From contig KV908439.1 in the NCBI GenBank assembly GCA_002005505.1, forward strand, positions 35,001-99,000: a stretch of 64,000 bases of DNA, read 5' to 3'. Positions 34,301 through 44,742 of this stretch are shown here, in pieces. The stretch is from Botryococcus braunii (Eukaryota > Chlorophyta > Trebouxiophyceae). A model generated the notes under the pieces. It worked only from the letters and a program-made list of their open reading frames with translations, did not search any database and was not told where the DNA came from. Each line of letters opens with the position of its first letter. The stretch's first letter is position 1. Position numbers and translations under genes: made by a program.

Positions 34301-34371
34301 CACTGAAAAGGGTCTTCTGTGGGCTTTCCATAGAAAAATTCTAAACGAACAGGAGTTTGTACGTCTGCCAT
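31150..34371 (-). CDS. Gypsy-2 gag, protease and Dam-like methyltransferase domain, truncated by copia
   Basis: 1,073 residues, the last 70 or so read from the copia LTR. The gag-like part covers about 1-180 (FYGKPTEDPFQWLESFEL, YTWFRANQDDFSDWDECK, AFLERFG) and has no CCHC knuckle. A long P/R/Q-rich linker follows. A retropepsin motif, IIDTGATNTMIS, lies at about 533. An acidic stretch (690-745) precedes a domain at about 750-880: DWMLETNIFREIETQWGPFDLDACC, CNPPFSIIDRVV at about 810, then VLVLPWWPSAPWF. This matches the fold pattern of Dam-type N6-adenine methyltransferases (D-x-C/A and NPP[FY] motifs), also known from DIRS elements. The RT continues after the copia. Catalytic activity is inference. 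Confidence 0.8.
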   Translation of the reverse strand: MADVQTPVRLEFFYGKPTEDPFQWLESFELFIEINHIVGDRVLRFVKHAMREEAYTWFRANQDDFSDWDECKEAFLERFGLDENTLMLKLDTCAQQSNETVRSYADRFRKIVGYLQNSLPPRMITQLFVKGLVPHLRERVQMTYPGKGALADIIKLAADYEQTFGHAPLGGMYSSQNIQVPVRERMDQWNRRTDDNVDQRAARPPPQQYQRENNRDNRNWQRQRDFPERRNQPQPAVPPRQIAPINPPREAPAPPPINDIDTLTREMERLRIQIAELQRQPTANFTKFVEHEQQPEQPPPEHATIMYDGFTDPFPVYPIYATKRPAESPPEANQPLLRRRPNNLEDTTVDPRNIPRPAAPRPAPAQRQPVEPTIPAAPPPAPAREPAARPHVDLGGLPPLPNAARPAAYRRPVAIAPATAEPIQQIKGLPMKLTVQTYLNHISEEEFNKSIKELKESREEFLRNRQRDPPPARATNAEVIYVSGGTTSTSRTDNEESPSTQMPQSNLQRNPVNTTVATVPIIINDLVFEDGIIDTGATNTMISQSAARQLNLIDQIEPSRLRYSCADGKMSTPWGIIRKLPVGVEGLVIPMDVFVSGATSYGVLLGTDWLTQAHAEISFAKQEMSFRIEPQIMGRVPITVMPASKSCNRFCVARVPGIEIDGPAGHPADPGVPGVPGLPNEIINIENDLSEESQEETDLYSGSEGEISSTEPSDEEEEYSEEHEAFSSESEIEIYMATVSNEGRELELAAHPYMTQDWMLETNIFREIETQWGPFDLDACCDLQGHNSQLPLYWSTEDDCLQQSWTHLSIYCNPPFSIIDRVVNHCLACFTSSPFTTSAVLVLPWWPSAPWFPTVMEQFEIIKQYPPGVQLFTAPGEDPAGPRRRYGPTRWPVIIVRVPTSLRKEDPGMQKLREIINTEKMKQDPDPMLKITTGMRKLGPMREQEIERLVHEYKDVFTPGIVQERTTLMHHRIDTGDAVPIKTRPYRLSRSEDQVIEEEVHKIVKGYGQSAFPVQSRQAVNRRSYSSYSPYDCLLSATHNCRTRLASGDAQHLSQPVGIHSGGAALRVHPTNV

Positions 34372-35294
34372 TCTAGTTGTTTAATCAAACAAGGCCTTAC
34401 GCTCTAGATGGCCTAACACACTATTAGAGATTACGCTCGTGTGTTCACGACACAAATTAATGTCAGATATGGCTGGTACTGCTACTTACTGTATTGCTGA
34501 TTCTGCTGTTTTAGCTGGCTGCAGGGGTGCCTGTTCAACAAACGGAGTGTAATCAGACCCCTCCTAAAGGGGCATCCCGTGAACCCAATTGCAATCGTGC
34601 AATGCTAGTCTATTGTAAATTTGGTAATACAAGGTTCCTTTCTGCTAATTACGTTCACTGCAGTTATAAAATTAACGAATTGTATTACTAAGGTTGCAGT
34701 ATCTCAAACCTCACCAAGGTCATTCCACCAACCTTGGACTTCCAGATGATAAAGGCAATCCTTACAAAGGTACTATGAATGATCTTTAAATACTACAACA
34801 ACTGCTACTACAATTTCTTAGAACGATCAAATATGTATTTTTCCTGATGCGTTATCAAACTACCGCGATCTTTGGGGCTGCAAAGATTTCGATAAACAAA
34901 CAATCAAGCAATCGCGGCTATGAAATTATGGTCTTTACTATTGATAAGAATCACACAAACAGAAATCAAGTGCTACAGTCAATTACTTTGTCTCAACCAA
35001 CTCTGCGGTACAGATGATAAGGTGCTTTAAACTGAACTTTCCTAAAGGATGGTTTCGCTCCAAACGGTCGTTGCCGATGCTTTTGTTGTTAATTCCTGCG
35101 ACAAACTGAATGTAATCAAGCCCCTCCTAAAGGGGTATTCCCAGTCCTATATGCGGACAAAGCTCAACTGATTTGAAATACGGTACGTCTTTGTACAATA
35201 AACACGGCAAATCTGCGCAGAAGAGTCAGATTCGGAGAGCCCAGGCGATGACTAAGTCTACGCGCTAAAACTCCCTGGACGGTGCAGCCATACA
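34372..35294 (-). other. Gypsy-2 leader
   Basis: No coding signal. A 40-bp segment with the stem-loop CCCCTCCTAAAGGGG occurs twice, at about 34557-34571 and 35119-35133, in similar context (GTAATCA upstream). This could be a packaging or dimerisation signal, but that is speculation. Confidence 0.5.
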
Positions 35295-35378
35295 GGGTTC
35301 CGTGCCCAACGGTACCCCCACAAAATTTTTCGGTTAGTTAGCGAGATTCAGTCGGGCTGCGGGGTTATAAATGTAGGT
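35295..35378 (-). repeat. Gypsy-2 right terminal repeat (5' LTR)
   Basis: Same 84 bp as 20608-20691. The element edge is set by the TGGCA duplication at 35379-35383. The sequence inside (TGTATGGCTGCACC on the minus strand) could hold the primer-binding site, but I could not match a tRNA. Confidence 0.75.
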
Positions 35379-37259
35379 TGGCAGGAGTCAAGTCATCAGC
35401 AAAAATAGGACCTTTCTTGTACTGATCAAAATGCGGTAGCTCCACGGGCGTCATCAGGCGCTTACCTTTGTTGACGCTAGGAATTTCTGGTGGAGTTTGA
35501 ATAACTGGTACTGCAGACGGACTATTGCCTTTTTCATTCACAAGTGGAACTGGCCCAATGGCCTTCACAGCAGCTACCTTACCTTTTCTGACACCTTTCT
35601 GTCTAGTAGCTTTCGCTGGAACATCATCATTAACTTTTCTTGGAGAGTTGCGACTCTTGATAGCCGGCCTCGGCTTACGAATTACCTTCCGAGGACCAGG
35701 AGTCCTCGCTGCAGGTGCATAGTTAGTGGCTGCATGTCTTAACAGCATATCTACACCATGCATAAACATATTTTCTGTCAAAGGCATTGAATCTGCAAGC
35801 AGTTTGGATATTGCTCCCCTACTGGCGTGGGAGGTAATGGTAAAACATCACGGGCAGTTGCAGTTGCGGCTTCAGGAGTGAGAGGGGTCACCTTTCTTTT
35901 CCTCACATTCCCACTCTCAGGTGCTGGAACATAATCTGCAAACTTCTTGTTAACAATCTCGACCGGTACGAAACCTTCACTTACCGCGGGATCAGTCTTC
36001 TTCTTTTTGGACCTTTCAGTATCGGGCTCCAGATCACAAATGTTTACATCCATGTCAGAATCGGATTCTGACTCCTCATCTGACACATGGAGCTGCAACA
36101 TGAATGACCATGGGGACTTCTCCTGAAAACCCTGGTTATAGTTTACCTGTGGGCCTCTGCCATACCCACGCCCTCTACCGCGATAATGGTGGTTTCTGCC
36201 ATCATTGAATTGTCGTTTGTCTTTGTCAGACTCCCCCTGCACATGGTTAGCCTTGCCTGCATTTTTGTTGTCAGTCTTCTTAAACTGCTGATTGGTGGTG
36301 TACTCAGCATCTGAATCTAAGGCCCAATTAATCAAATGTGCAAAGGTAATGGGATTCGGATTATCATGCACTTGCATTGCCACATGCATCGTATTCCATT
36401 TATCCCTAACAAACGCACGATGCTTCTCAGACATGTTGTTGATGATCATATCAAAGGTCTCTGGCTTCTCAGGCAGTCCTACCCAGTGCACGTAGCCAAT
36501 GTCTCGCACCTCTTTCATGTATTCCGCTGCTGGTTGATTGTCGCGCTGCTTCTTCGCGCGAAGTGCAGACAAGTGACCACGAGAATCAGGACTGAAGAGT
36601 CTCGTTAGTATCAGAAACAATTCATCAACATCAGTCAATAGACGATTAGCGACAGCAGAATCAATGGTCAAAGCAACCTCATTATTATGTCTGGCAGCCT
36701 TCTTCACAGCATCCAGAACTTCTGCACTGGACATACCTGCAGCATCTTGCCTGATGATTACCTTTACATTGTCAATCCACAGTGCGATTGACGTGCCCTT
36801 CACTAAAGGCGGAAGACGTTCTGACAGCATCTTCCGTCTTGTTGACTTCTCTTGAGCGGTTGGTATGCTGGTGGCTGCAGCTGGTCTCTGAGTCCTTGCT
36901 GCCAGGCTGACATGATTCTGAAACTGCTGATCTTTCAAATTCAAAGCCTTGTTCATTGCCCTTACAATACCCTCGATGATATGTGTGGTTTCATTACCAA
37001 CATCTATTCCTGCCCTCAAAGAATCTGCAAACCGTTGTGCCTCCTCTGGGCCACAACCCCTTTCTATCAATTGCACAATGAAAGGCATTTTTGCAGCAAG
37101 TGTGGGCTCATCTTGTATTATCTGAAGTGAATTGCCTATTGGTGGCAGTGTTGGTGTACCTTGTGCTGGTCTTTGTTGGTTGACTCTAGGGGTAAGCTGT
37201 TCCTCCTCAATTTCAACCTCAAAGCCCTCAGCAAAGTCCATAACTTTCAAGCAAAACAA
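35365..37259 (-). CDS. Gypsy-1 gag (two overlapping frames, cut by gypsy-2)
   Basis: Frame 1, 37259-35778: 493 residues with an N-terminal acidic region and a capsid-like helical domain (LWIDNVKVIIRQDA, LFLILTRLFSPDSRGHLSALR, QPAAEYMKEVRDIGYV). An RG-rich basic segment, HYRGRGRGYGRGP, stands in place of a CCHC knuckle. Frame 2, 35787-35365, overlaps by 10 bases and continues with basic K/R/P-rich sequence (PGPRKVIRKPRPAIKSR) until the gypsy-2 edge. The overlap suggests -1 frameshifting or an ancient frame change. Homology to Gag rests on position, size and the capsid-like pattern. Confidence 0.7.
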
Positions 37260-38564
37260 GCTTTAAAGCAAAACAAGCTTTAAAGTAAATTTACACAACA
37301 CACGTAGCAGTATCCTTAACCAAGCTCAAGTATCAAACCCTTGCATGATCTAAGGCTTACTCACTTCTCGGTTGTCTAAGAAATGCTCTACTCGCCCTCT
37401 CGTCAATTAAATTGTGTGTTAAATGTGAAAATGATTTTCTCTCAGAACTGCACAAAGTATAAAGATATGCCGACTTATATGGTCAATCCTGTACTCAAAT
37501 GACCTCTGCACGACGGCAGTTCCCAACAGCCGTCACTTGCCTTTCGTCTTAAACTGTCCGCAACCCAACGTTTACCTCCCTGGTTTCAGCAACAGAAACT
37601 TTAGTTCGTTAATCAGTTGGCTTGCCCTTCACGGGAGGACATCAGTGCTTGAACCTGTGAGGGCTCGGACTTTCGGACCAGGATCCCAACCAGCTTAACA
37701 TCAGCCGATCAAGTCACTCACCAGCCTACTTGCCCACACTATTGACCTCACTCCCAGGACTTACAGCAATGTTACAAATATACAAAGAAATGTGCAGGCT
37801 CTGACGCCGACACTGCTTACTCCTCAGGGAGCTTCCGTTTAGGCTCAATGAACGACGCGGACAGCCTAAAACTACAAGCAAAGTTCAAGCTTACTCAAAG
37901 TAACTACAAACTCGCAGCAGATTCTTAACTTGAGCTCCTCAAGGACGACACTCGCGGACCTCGGAGTCTACGATGGAAGCCTCAACGAGGTAACAAGGAA
38001 TATGAATTACACTCGACACACGGTGAAAGAACGGCAGGTACTCAAATGAGGAAGCCTCAACCACTGCAAGGTTTTGATACCTTGAACAATGATACGAGGA
38101 ACTGGCGCGTGATGCGACCAAGCTCGAAACTGCATGCAAGTCGGGCTACGACCAGGCCAAGTCAAAAGAGATAGAACGCTGCACCTATAGCAAGGTTACA
38201 GACATAATTTGTGCCTACTAGCTACACTTTAGCAACCACATCGACACCTATCCATTGTTCGCGCTCCCCGGTGGGCGTCCCCTAACACGGATCTATGCTG
38301 CGAAGGTGACGAAGGGAAATGTGAGGCCCCTTAGCTCTCACTGCAAATATATTTACCTTTTCATTTGAGTTGGTGCTGGCTGTCGGCTTTTCGACTAAGG
38401 GATGCAACGAATCCCGCCTGTTTGCTACCTAACCAAACGCAAGGATCTTTCACAATAAGGATTGTCCTCCTAGCTTACTTCGGCAATGAAGGGCCTAATG
38501 TAGCTTACGGATGAACTTCAAAAGCCTTTTTGTGGGAAGTCTATAGCAAGATCGTCCCAGGCAT
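37260..38564 (-). other. Gypsy-1 leader
   Basis: 1.3 kb between the LTR-like repeat and gag. It has a direct repeat of AAAGCAAAACAAGCTTTAAAG at 37250-37283 and no coding signal. Confidence 0.45.
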
Positions 38565-38675
38565 CAAATCTGTTAGGCTGACAGACCAGTCGGGCTGGGA
38601 CTTCACGTGATCACCGTGACCGACGTTACTCACGTGAACGATCACTAAACACACATCATGATTTAACTCACGACA
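38565..38675 (-). repeat. Gypsy-1 5' LTR-like repeat
   Basis: Begins TGTCGTGAGTTAAATCATGA on the minus strand. About 80 bp match the solo copy at 15095-15175; the distal 30 bp are diverged but alignable (GCCTAAC). No matching target duplication on its own flanks. Confidence 0.55.
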
Positions 38676-38679
38676 TTCG

Positions 38680-40176
38680 TATTGTCGTACCTGGCACTGA
38701 AGGTGTGAGGGGACCCATAGGAGCAGATGGGGCCCTCATCTAGCCCCACAAGGTCCCGTGTGCATGCATGCAAGAAGCTGTGGTGTGGCTGGGTCTTGTA
38801 CTTCCAAGTGTCGTACCTCTGGAGGGATGTACCCTTTTTGTTGCGAATACCATTGCTACGAGAGGGCTAGTAAACCCCTCAGGAGGGGTGACTAAAGGGA
38901 ACCAGCACGTGACTCCAGATCACGGATGAATGATCTGAGAGATTTCAAGGGAAACAACGGCTGATCTAACTCATTAAGGCTACCAAGCTTGGTAAAGGGC
39001 AGGGTGTCAATCTAGAGAGACAGGAGCGGTGTTGCACTAGCTTGACTGTGTATACCCTGGTGACGGACGGCTCATCGCACCTTTATTGGTCCCGCCCGCC
39101 CACCCGGATGGTCTGGTGGAAAATTTCCCACTAGAGTAGGGTCTCCAAGCCCTAAGGCCACCTCAAAAGGCTCAGTCAACCTATTGTAAACCCGATTGGG
39201 GGCTCTGGATTGGCAGACAAAGGCTTCGTAGCAAACAGCGATTCCAGGCAATGTCGAAACGAACTACTGTCTCACCGACACAATGCTTGGAACTTACAGG
39301 GACAGTCCAATTCAGTCCACTCTCAGTCACTGAACTGAAGGATTGCTGTCCTGGCGAGATGTCCCGGTGAGCGTCTGAATGTGGGACTCAGTCAGAAATC
39401 CACTCCAAAAGACTGGACGTATCCCAACCATTTCACTCTCTGACAGGTCTTCATTGGAAATGAATTAAAGTACTGGCGGGCTGAGGCCTTGAAATACATG
39501 CTCCTGTGAGCCCGAGGCTGTGACAGAAGTAGGTCTTCCGATCCGGGTTGCTTAAGTGGCATATGACGAAGTTATCGTTTCGACCGCATCGTGACGTAAT
39601 AGTGTCCTTCCAGAGATTTCTGCTGCATCTAAAGAGGAGATGTTTGTATGTTTTTGAGAAACTTTGATATTCTTTTGGATGGATGTTAATATTTTAGGTT
39701 GACGACAAATCAGTCCTCGAAGTATATACCGGATGGCAATCCAGAGATTTCAAGGAATTTAAAACTTGAACGTTTTAACCGAAACCATTTTGAATCCATG
39801 TTTGCAGCAACAGCAGGTGCGTCAAGAGCCAGGAAGCACCCGGCACGCTGGCTCCTCCCACCCCCGTTCAAGGATCAGGCGTTTCAGGGCTGGCAAGGAA
39901 TATCATAATTCCAGCTCTTCCAACTCCAAATTTAGCAGTAATGCCAGCAGAGAAAGAAGAGCAGGAGTTGGAAAGGCCGGCAAAGAGGAGGGCACCGAAC
40001 AATTCAGACACAGTGTAAGCCATATATGTGGGTCCTAACCTCTGCAGATTGATTACAAATTCATGAGGCTTCAACTCCAAAGCCATGTATGTGCAGGGAT
40101 GTGTTCTTACTTTCAATTTGTTGACAGGTGTCAGGGCTTGTTGACACTTGGCAAGACAAGACAACAAATGGGCGCG

Positions 40177-40256
<80 letters not shown>

Positions 40257-40640
40257 GCGCGCGCGCGCGCGCACGCGCGGGGATAGCACCCTAATCTATG
40301 TATTACAGTCGTGTTGTAGGGTACGTCGTGCAATGCAGAAAGGCTCCCCATGAAATTATCTATCGGCAATTTTGATGGACAATAGCTGCCCCCTGTCTAT
40401 GCAAAAGGATGGATCATCGTCCAGGATATTCCTGGAAGTGTACGTTCCTTTTGGGATCAATATTCACACCCCCTATGGATGACAGATCGGGATTACCGGA
40501 ACGTAACACCTTCACATTTTACTCTCTGTGCATAAATCTCAAGGGGAATGATTGTGCTGTGTGATGGAAGGTTTCCTTGTTCGAATGTGTTTGGCTGAGC
40601 TCACGAAGCTAAGCTAGGGACCAAACCCAGTCTAGTCGTC
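38680..40640. other. Intergenic region between gypsy-1 and gene A; no gene recognised
   Basis: Short frames only. A (GT)n run at 40181-40251 is followed by a GC-alternating stretch to 40279. The 40.62-40.70 kb part belongs to the duplicated start of gene A. Confidence 0.5.
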
Positions 40641-40698
40641 TTCTAAAATGTCTCCATTCCTGCCCAGATCTCTCGAGGACTATAACATCGCGAGTGAC

Positions 40699-40775
<77 letters not shown>

Positions 40776-40786
40776 CCTCCCTCCCT

Positions 40787-40875
<89 letters not shown>

Positions 40876-41001
40876 CCCTCTCCCCCTCCCTCCCTCCCTC
40901 CACCCCCTCTCTCATAGCGCGTGCGAACCCAGTCTGGTCGTCTTTAACATGTCTCCATTCCTGCGCAGGTCTCTCGAGGACTACGAAATCGCGAGTGACT
41001 C
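40626..41001 (+). repeat. Duplicated start segment of gene A around a (CT)n tract
   Basis: About 75 bp including the ATG (ATGTCTCCATTCCTGC, then TCTCGAGGACTA, then ATCGCGAGTGACTC) occur at 40626-40700 and again at 40926-41001. The 205-bp (CT)n/(CCCT)n tract fills the gap. The first copy runs straight into CT repeats and would encode only Ser-Leu runs, so the second copy is the working start. Confidence 0.88.
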
Positions 41002-41273
41002 TGGTGAAGACGATTCGGATGATGACTCGAACAGTTCCTCTTCATCTGAGGAGGCAGTGGACCTCACTCTCGAACGGGATTTTTCGGAGATCGACTTAGA
41101 ACTCACTACATTTTTCATACGCCGGCTCCCAGGACGGACGACCTATCTCATCTTCTGGGTGCAAGATGTGCATGATGAAAGCTACATTGCCGTCGTGGTG
41201 CGTTCGACTCACCACAACCTCTCATGTTGCATGATGAAAGCTGCATTGCCGCCGTGGTGCATTTGACTCACCG

Positions 41274-41336
<63 letters not shown>

Positions 41337-41377
41337 CGTGCGGGCGGGCGTGCAGTGCGGGCGGGCGGGCCGGCGTG

Positions 41378-41451
<74 letters not shown>

Positions 41452-41996
41452 TTGTGTGCGTGCGTGTGGGTGGAGAATACCCGTACCGGCCATAATTATT
41501 GACCATTATTCTTATTTTGACCATACGGAAAGTCCTCTCAGTTTTCACCTGTCTAGCGTGGAATTGCATTACCGTGCATTGCCGGTATTCTTAATTTTGA
41601 CCATACCTCTTTTTGGGAATTTTCGGTCAACATTTATGGCCGGTATGGGATATATATGTCTTCCAATATTGTGGCGGCGGGGGGCAGGGAACGGACAAGG
41701 GCAACGCGCACTGGAGCTACAGGAACCCGCCATCGTTTAGGACACCGCAAGCCCTGTCCGTCACAAACCGCAGCGCTGCGATCGACTGGATGATTGCCGT
41801 GGGAGCCAAGGAGCAGATCGACGAGTCGGAGGGCAAGGGCAAGTACATCGACCTGGAGCGGCACGACATGGAGCTGATCAAGGCCGGCCTGCCCATCTGG
41901 CCCCGCCCCCAGCTGCCCAAGCCCTTCAAATCCTACAGGTATGAAATCTGCACAGAAAGCCTGCGCCTAGGCCGTGTGGGGAGACGGAGAGGGGGG

Positions 41997-42030
<34 letters not shown>

Positions 42031-42048
42031 TAGAGAGAGAGAGAGGGA

Positions 42049-42134
<86 letters not shown>

Positions 42135-43024
42135 GGGGGTGTGAGGGGTTGAAGAGAGAGGGAGAGGGAGAGGGGGCGAGAGAGAGACACACAGAGAGAG
42201 GGGGGGGGGAGACAGAGAGAGGGAGACCGAGAGAGAGAGGGGGTGGGTGGGTGGGTGGGTGAGAGGGGGGAGGGTGTCCCGCGCATCCCAGATGTACCTT
42301 GTCGACCCTAAATCCCTAAACCCTGCATCCCGCATAATTTGACGGCCGTGGGGGGGGGGGGTGCAGCGTGGAGTCTCTGGGGCCTAGTGACGACGGGGCC
42401 ACGCTGGCGCCCACCTCCATCATCCTGGAGGAAACCCCCACGGGGGGCAAGTTCACGGCTGTCCGGTCCTTCTACGCGCTCGGGGGCAGGTGGCCTCCGC
42501 CCTCTCACAGTGAACAGCCTTGCATCAGGCATGTGATGGAGCGGGTGGTCTGCGCAGAGACTAGGCCAGAGGGAAGGGGGGGGGGGAGGGTGGGGAGGAG
42601 GGAGAGGGAGGAGGGAGAGGGAGGGGGGGAGGGAGGGCGGGGGGAGGGAGAGAGACGGGGGGGGGGGAGATGAGAAAGAGAGAGGGGAGGGAGGGAGGGA
42701 GGGAGGGAGAGAGACAGAAGGGGGGGGGGAGAGAGAAGAGAAAGAGAGAGAAGAGAAAGAGAGAGAGGGAGGGAGGGAGGGAGAGACACAGAGGGGGGGA
42801 GAAGAGAGAGGGAGAGGGAGGTAGGGAGAGAGACAGAGGGGGGCGGGGGAGAGAAGAGAGAGAGGGAGAGGGAGGGAGGGAGGAAGAGAGACAGAGGGGG
42901 GCAGGGGAGAGAAGAGAGGGAGGGAGAGGGAAGGAGGGAGGGAGCCAGGGGGGGGGGGGCGTATGTGTGAAGCTTCACCGTAAGGTAGTGTTGTGTTGTG
43001 CATCCCGAGAAGGTACTGTCTGTC

Positions 43025-43089
<65 letters not shown>

Positions 43090-44052
43090 ACGTGCGTGCG
43101 TGCGCGCCCCGCGGGGGACGGGGGGATTGACGGTAGTGAGGAGAGAAGGGCATGGGTAGTCTTGGCTATCATGCTGTAGCCTACACCCGCTTTTCCAATA
43201 CGACTGAATATTGTGTTTGAGGCCTTTCCATGCCTGATACTCGTAACCAAAACATACTCAACGATTTTGGTTCTCCAACCGACTGATCTCGCTCTTATGG
43301 GGTGGTTCTGCCTTGCATGTGCATATTTATGAGGTGAATAATGGAAATAAGGAGCCTCGAAGTTGTTAAGTCCAAAAGATGTTGCTGTTGATGGCACGCT
43401 CGTTTACCAAGCTGATGATGAGTCATTCGGAGGGATGATATTTCAGAGCGTGCATATTTATGAAGCAGCAGGATGGAAAGGAGGAGGCCCTAAGTCTTAC
43501 AATGTTGCTGGTGATGGCAGGCTCGTGTACCAGGCTGATGAGTCATTTGGAGGGATGATATTTGAGAGCTTCAAGGAGGCAGAAGAGTGGGTCAAGTTTA
43601 TTTTGGGCCAAGGCCTGGGCCCTGATGGCCCCATAAAGGTAAAGTTTCTTTTGGGCCCCATATTTAATGTGGCCCCATACAGGTCAGGTTTATTTTGGGT
43701 TAAGGTTACCAATTCATTACCGCTGCCAGAATTCATTACCACTTCCAAAATACCGGAACTACCGAAAAGTTACCGATGCCAGTCGGCAGTGGGGGCTGTG
43801 CTCATTTTTACAGTGGGGGCTTTGCTCATTTTCACAGTGGGGGCTTTGCTCTCATTTTCAGTGTGGGTTTTTTTTTTTTTTTTTTAATTATTATTATTAT
43901 TACCGGTATTACCGTACCGTCACAAAATATTGACCCATATTTTTATTTTGACCCCCCAAAAATCCCCGTTATTTTCCCCTTCCCTGCGGGAAATCAGAAT
44001 ATTTTTAATGTTGACCCCCCATTCCTGGGTCAATATTTTGCGACAGTACGGC

Positions 44053-44089
<37 letters not shown>

Positions 44090-44095
44090 TAGTCG

Positions 44096-44131
<36 letters not shown>

Positions 44132-44482
44132 GTTATTATTATTATTTTTTTACCGTATTGTTATTATTATTGTTTATTTATTTTATTTTTTTTCCGTGGG
44201 GGACTGTGCTCATCTTCACAGTGGGGGCTGTGCCGGTGCAGCTGAGCATGATCCTGCGCTTCCAGACAGCGGTGGGAACGAAACTGCAGGTACCGGACGG
44301 GGGACCTTCAAGATCCCAGCCGCCGCCACCGCCGCCGCCGCCGCGGGATACCAGAAGGGAGCCGACAAGGGAACCAGCAAGGGAGCCCGCGAAGGACCTG
44401 CACGCACAGATAATCAATGCAGTTGTCAACGGGCTTCCCTCGGAGCCGGCAGCCAGTACTGACAGGCTTCGCTCCCACACAG
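40949..44482 (+). CDS. Gene A: uncharacterised acidic N-terminal protein, apparently 3'-truncated paralogue of gene B
   Basis: Exons: 40949-41197, 41688-41938, 42367-42489, 43521-43638 and 44242-44482, with splice phases identical to gene B exons 1-5. Exon 1 encodes [18 protein letters not shown], an acidic/serine run, then [20 protein letters not shown]. Exon 2 has [20 protein letters not shown] and [20 protein letters not shown]. Exon 4 has [20 protein letters not shown]. Exon 5 has [14 protein letters not shown], then a proline run and [14 protein letters not shown] do not recognise the family. No counterpart of gene B exons 6-9 (CCHC knuckle, TFIIS-N) was found before HisB copy 2 begins, so gene A may be a pseudogene or a shorter product. 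Introns hold GT, CT, GA and ATT tracts and a MITE. Confidence 0.7.
41168..41275 (+). repeat. Duplicated 3' edge of gene A exon 1
   Basis: CATGATGAAAGCTACATTGC with the donor segment GTGGTGCG at 41170-41211 is repeated at 41229-41274 (GCTGCATTGCCGCCGTGGTG). (GT)n follows directly. The second copy keeps a potential GT donor. Confidence 0.85.
41275..41455. repeat. Two (GT)n runs in gene A intron 1
   Basis: GT dinucleotides at 41276-41331 and 41379-41448, separated by a GCGGGC-rich spacer. Confidence 0.95.
41985..42265. repeat. (GA)n tract in gene A intron 2
   Basis: Mixed GA/GGGA run. It is followed at 42304-42322 by short CCCTAAA-type telomere-like sequence (ACCCTAAATCCCTAAACCCT). Confidence 0.9.
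42565..43090. repeat. Purine tract and (GT)n in gene A intron 3
   Basis: Imperfect GGGA/GAGA repeats with about 60-bp higher-order periodicity (GAGAGAGACAGAGGGGGG units) from 42565 to 42950, then (GT)n at 43023-43087. Confidence 0.9.
43319..43570 (+). repeat. 125-bp tandem duplication of the gene A exon 4 5' edge
   Basis: The unit starts GTGCATATTTATGA and contains CTCGTxTACCAxGCTGATGA, GAGTCATT and GGAGGGATGATATTT. Copy 1 spans 43319-43442 and copy 2 43443-43566. Copy 2 contains the real acceptor (GATGGCAG before 43521); copy 1 has CACG in place of CAGG there. Confidence 0.85.
43910..44052. mobile_element. MITE-like element, copy 1 (gene A intron 4)
   Basis: 143 bp with terminal inverted repeats starting TACCGTACCGTCACAAAATA and ending TATTTTGCGACAGTACGG. 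The body (GACCCCCCA, CCCTTCCCTGCGGGA) matches 53762-53904. It is inserted among ATT repeats. No coding capacity, so it would depend on a transposase elsewhere. Confidence 0.8.
44053..44145. repeat. (TTA)n and (TTG)n trinucleotide runs
   Basis: TTA repeats to about 44088, then TTG repeats to about 44130, abutting the MITE-like element. Confidence 0.9.
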
Positions 44483-44620
44483 GTGGCGCCTCTGGCCCCC
44501 CCGCACGTGGGTGGGGTGGGTGGGTGTGTGTGTGTGTGTGGTGTGTGTGTGTGTGTGTGCGAGTGTTTGTGTGGGTGTGTGTTTCGTGCGTGCTCTCTCT
44601 CTCTCGCTCCCCCTCTCCCT

Positions 44621-44697
<77 letters not shown>

Positions 44698-44701
44698 GTG
44701 C

Positions 44702-44742
<41 letters not shown>

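Larger units (their letters stand above)
20597..35378 (-). mobile_element. Gypsy-2: Ty3/gypsy element with methyltransferase-like domain, inserted in gypsy-1 and split by copia
   Basis: Minus-strand order: terminal repeat 35378-35295, leader, gag-protease-methyltransferase-like ORF 34371-31364, copia insertion (31363-25008), RT-RNase H-PHD ORF 25004-23148, a remnant of the integrase zinc region, about 2.3 kb without recognised domains, then terminal repeat 20691-20608. The 5-bp TGGCA duplication supports the boundaries. The two ORF halves join in frame across the copia target site (ATTTT), so the ORF was open when copia inserted. No DDE integrase core is visible, so this copy probably could not move alone. 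Confidence 0.8.
15181..38675 (-). mobile_element. Gypsy-1: outer Ty3/gypsy LTR retrotransposon, interrupted by gypsy-2
   Basis: Reading on the minus strand: 5' LTR-like repeat 38675-38565, leader to 37260, gag 37259-35365, insertion of gypsy-2 (35378-20597), protease ORF 20303-19566, then RT-RNase H-PHD-integrase ORF 19513-16100. The 3' LTR was not found; the LTR-like copy at 15055-15175 has its own target duplication, so the left boundary given is the maximum extent. The long pol ORF is open, so inactivation comes mainly from the insertion and possibly frame changes near the junction. Insertion order is gypsy-1, then gypsy-2, then copia. Confidence 0.75.

Noticed and set aside
15055..38675. 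The matching repeats at 15095-15175 and 38595-38675 as a simple LTR pair of one element
   Set aside because: The left copy has identical TATAT on both sides while the right flank is TTCGT, which fits a solo LTR better; kept as an alternative.
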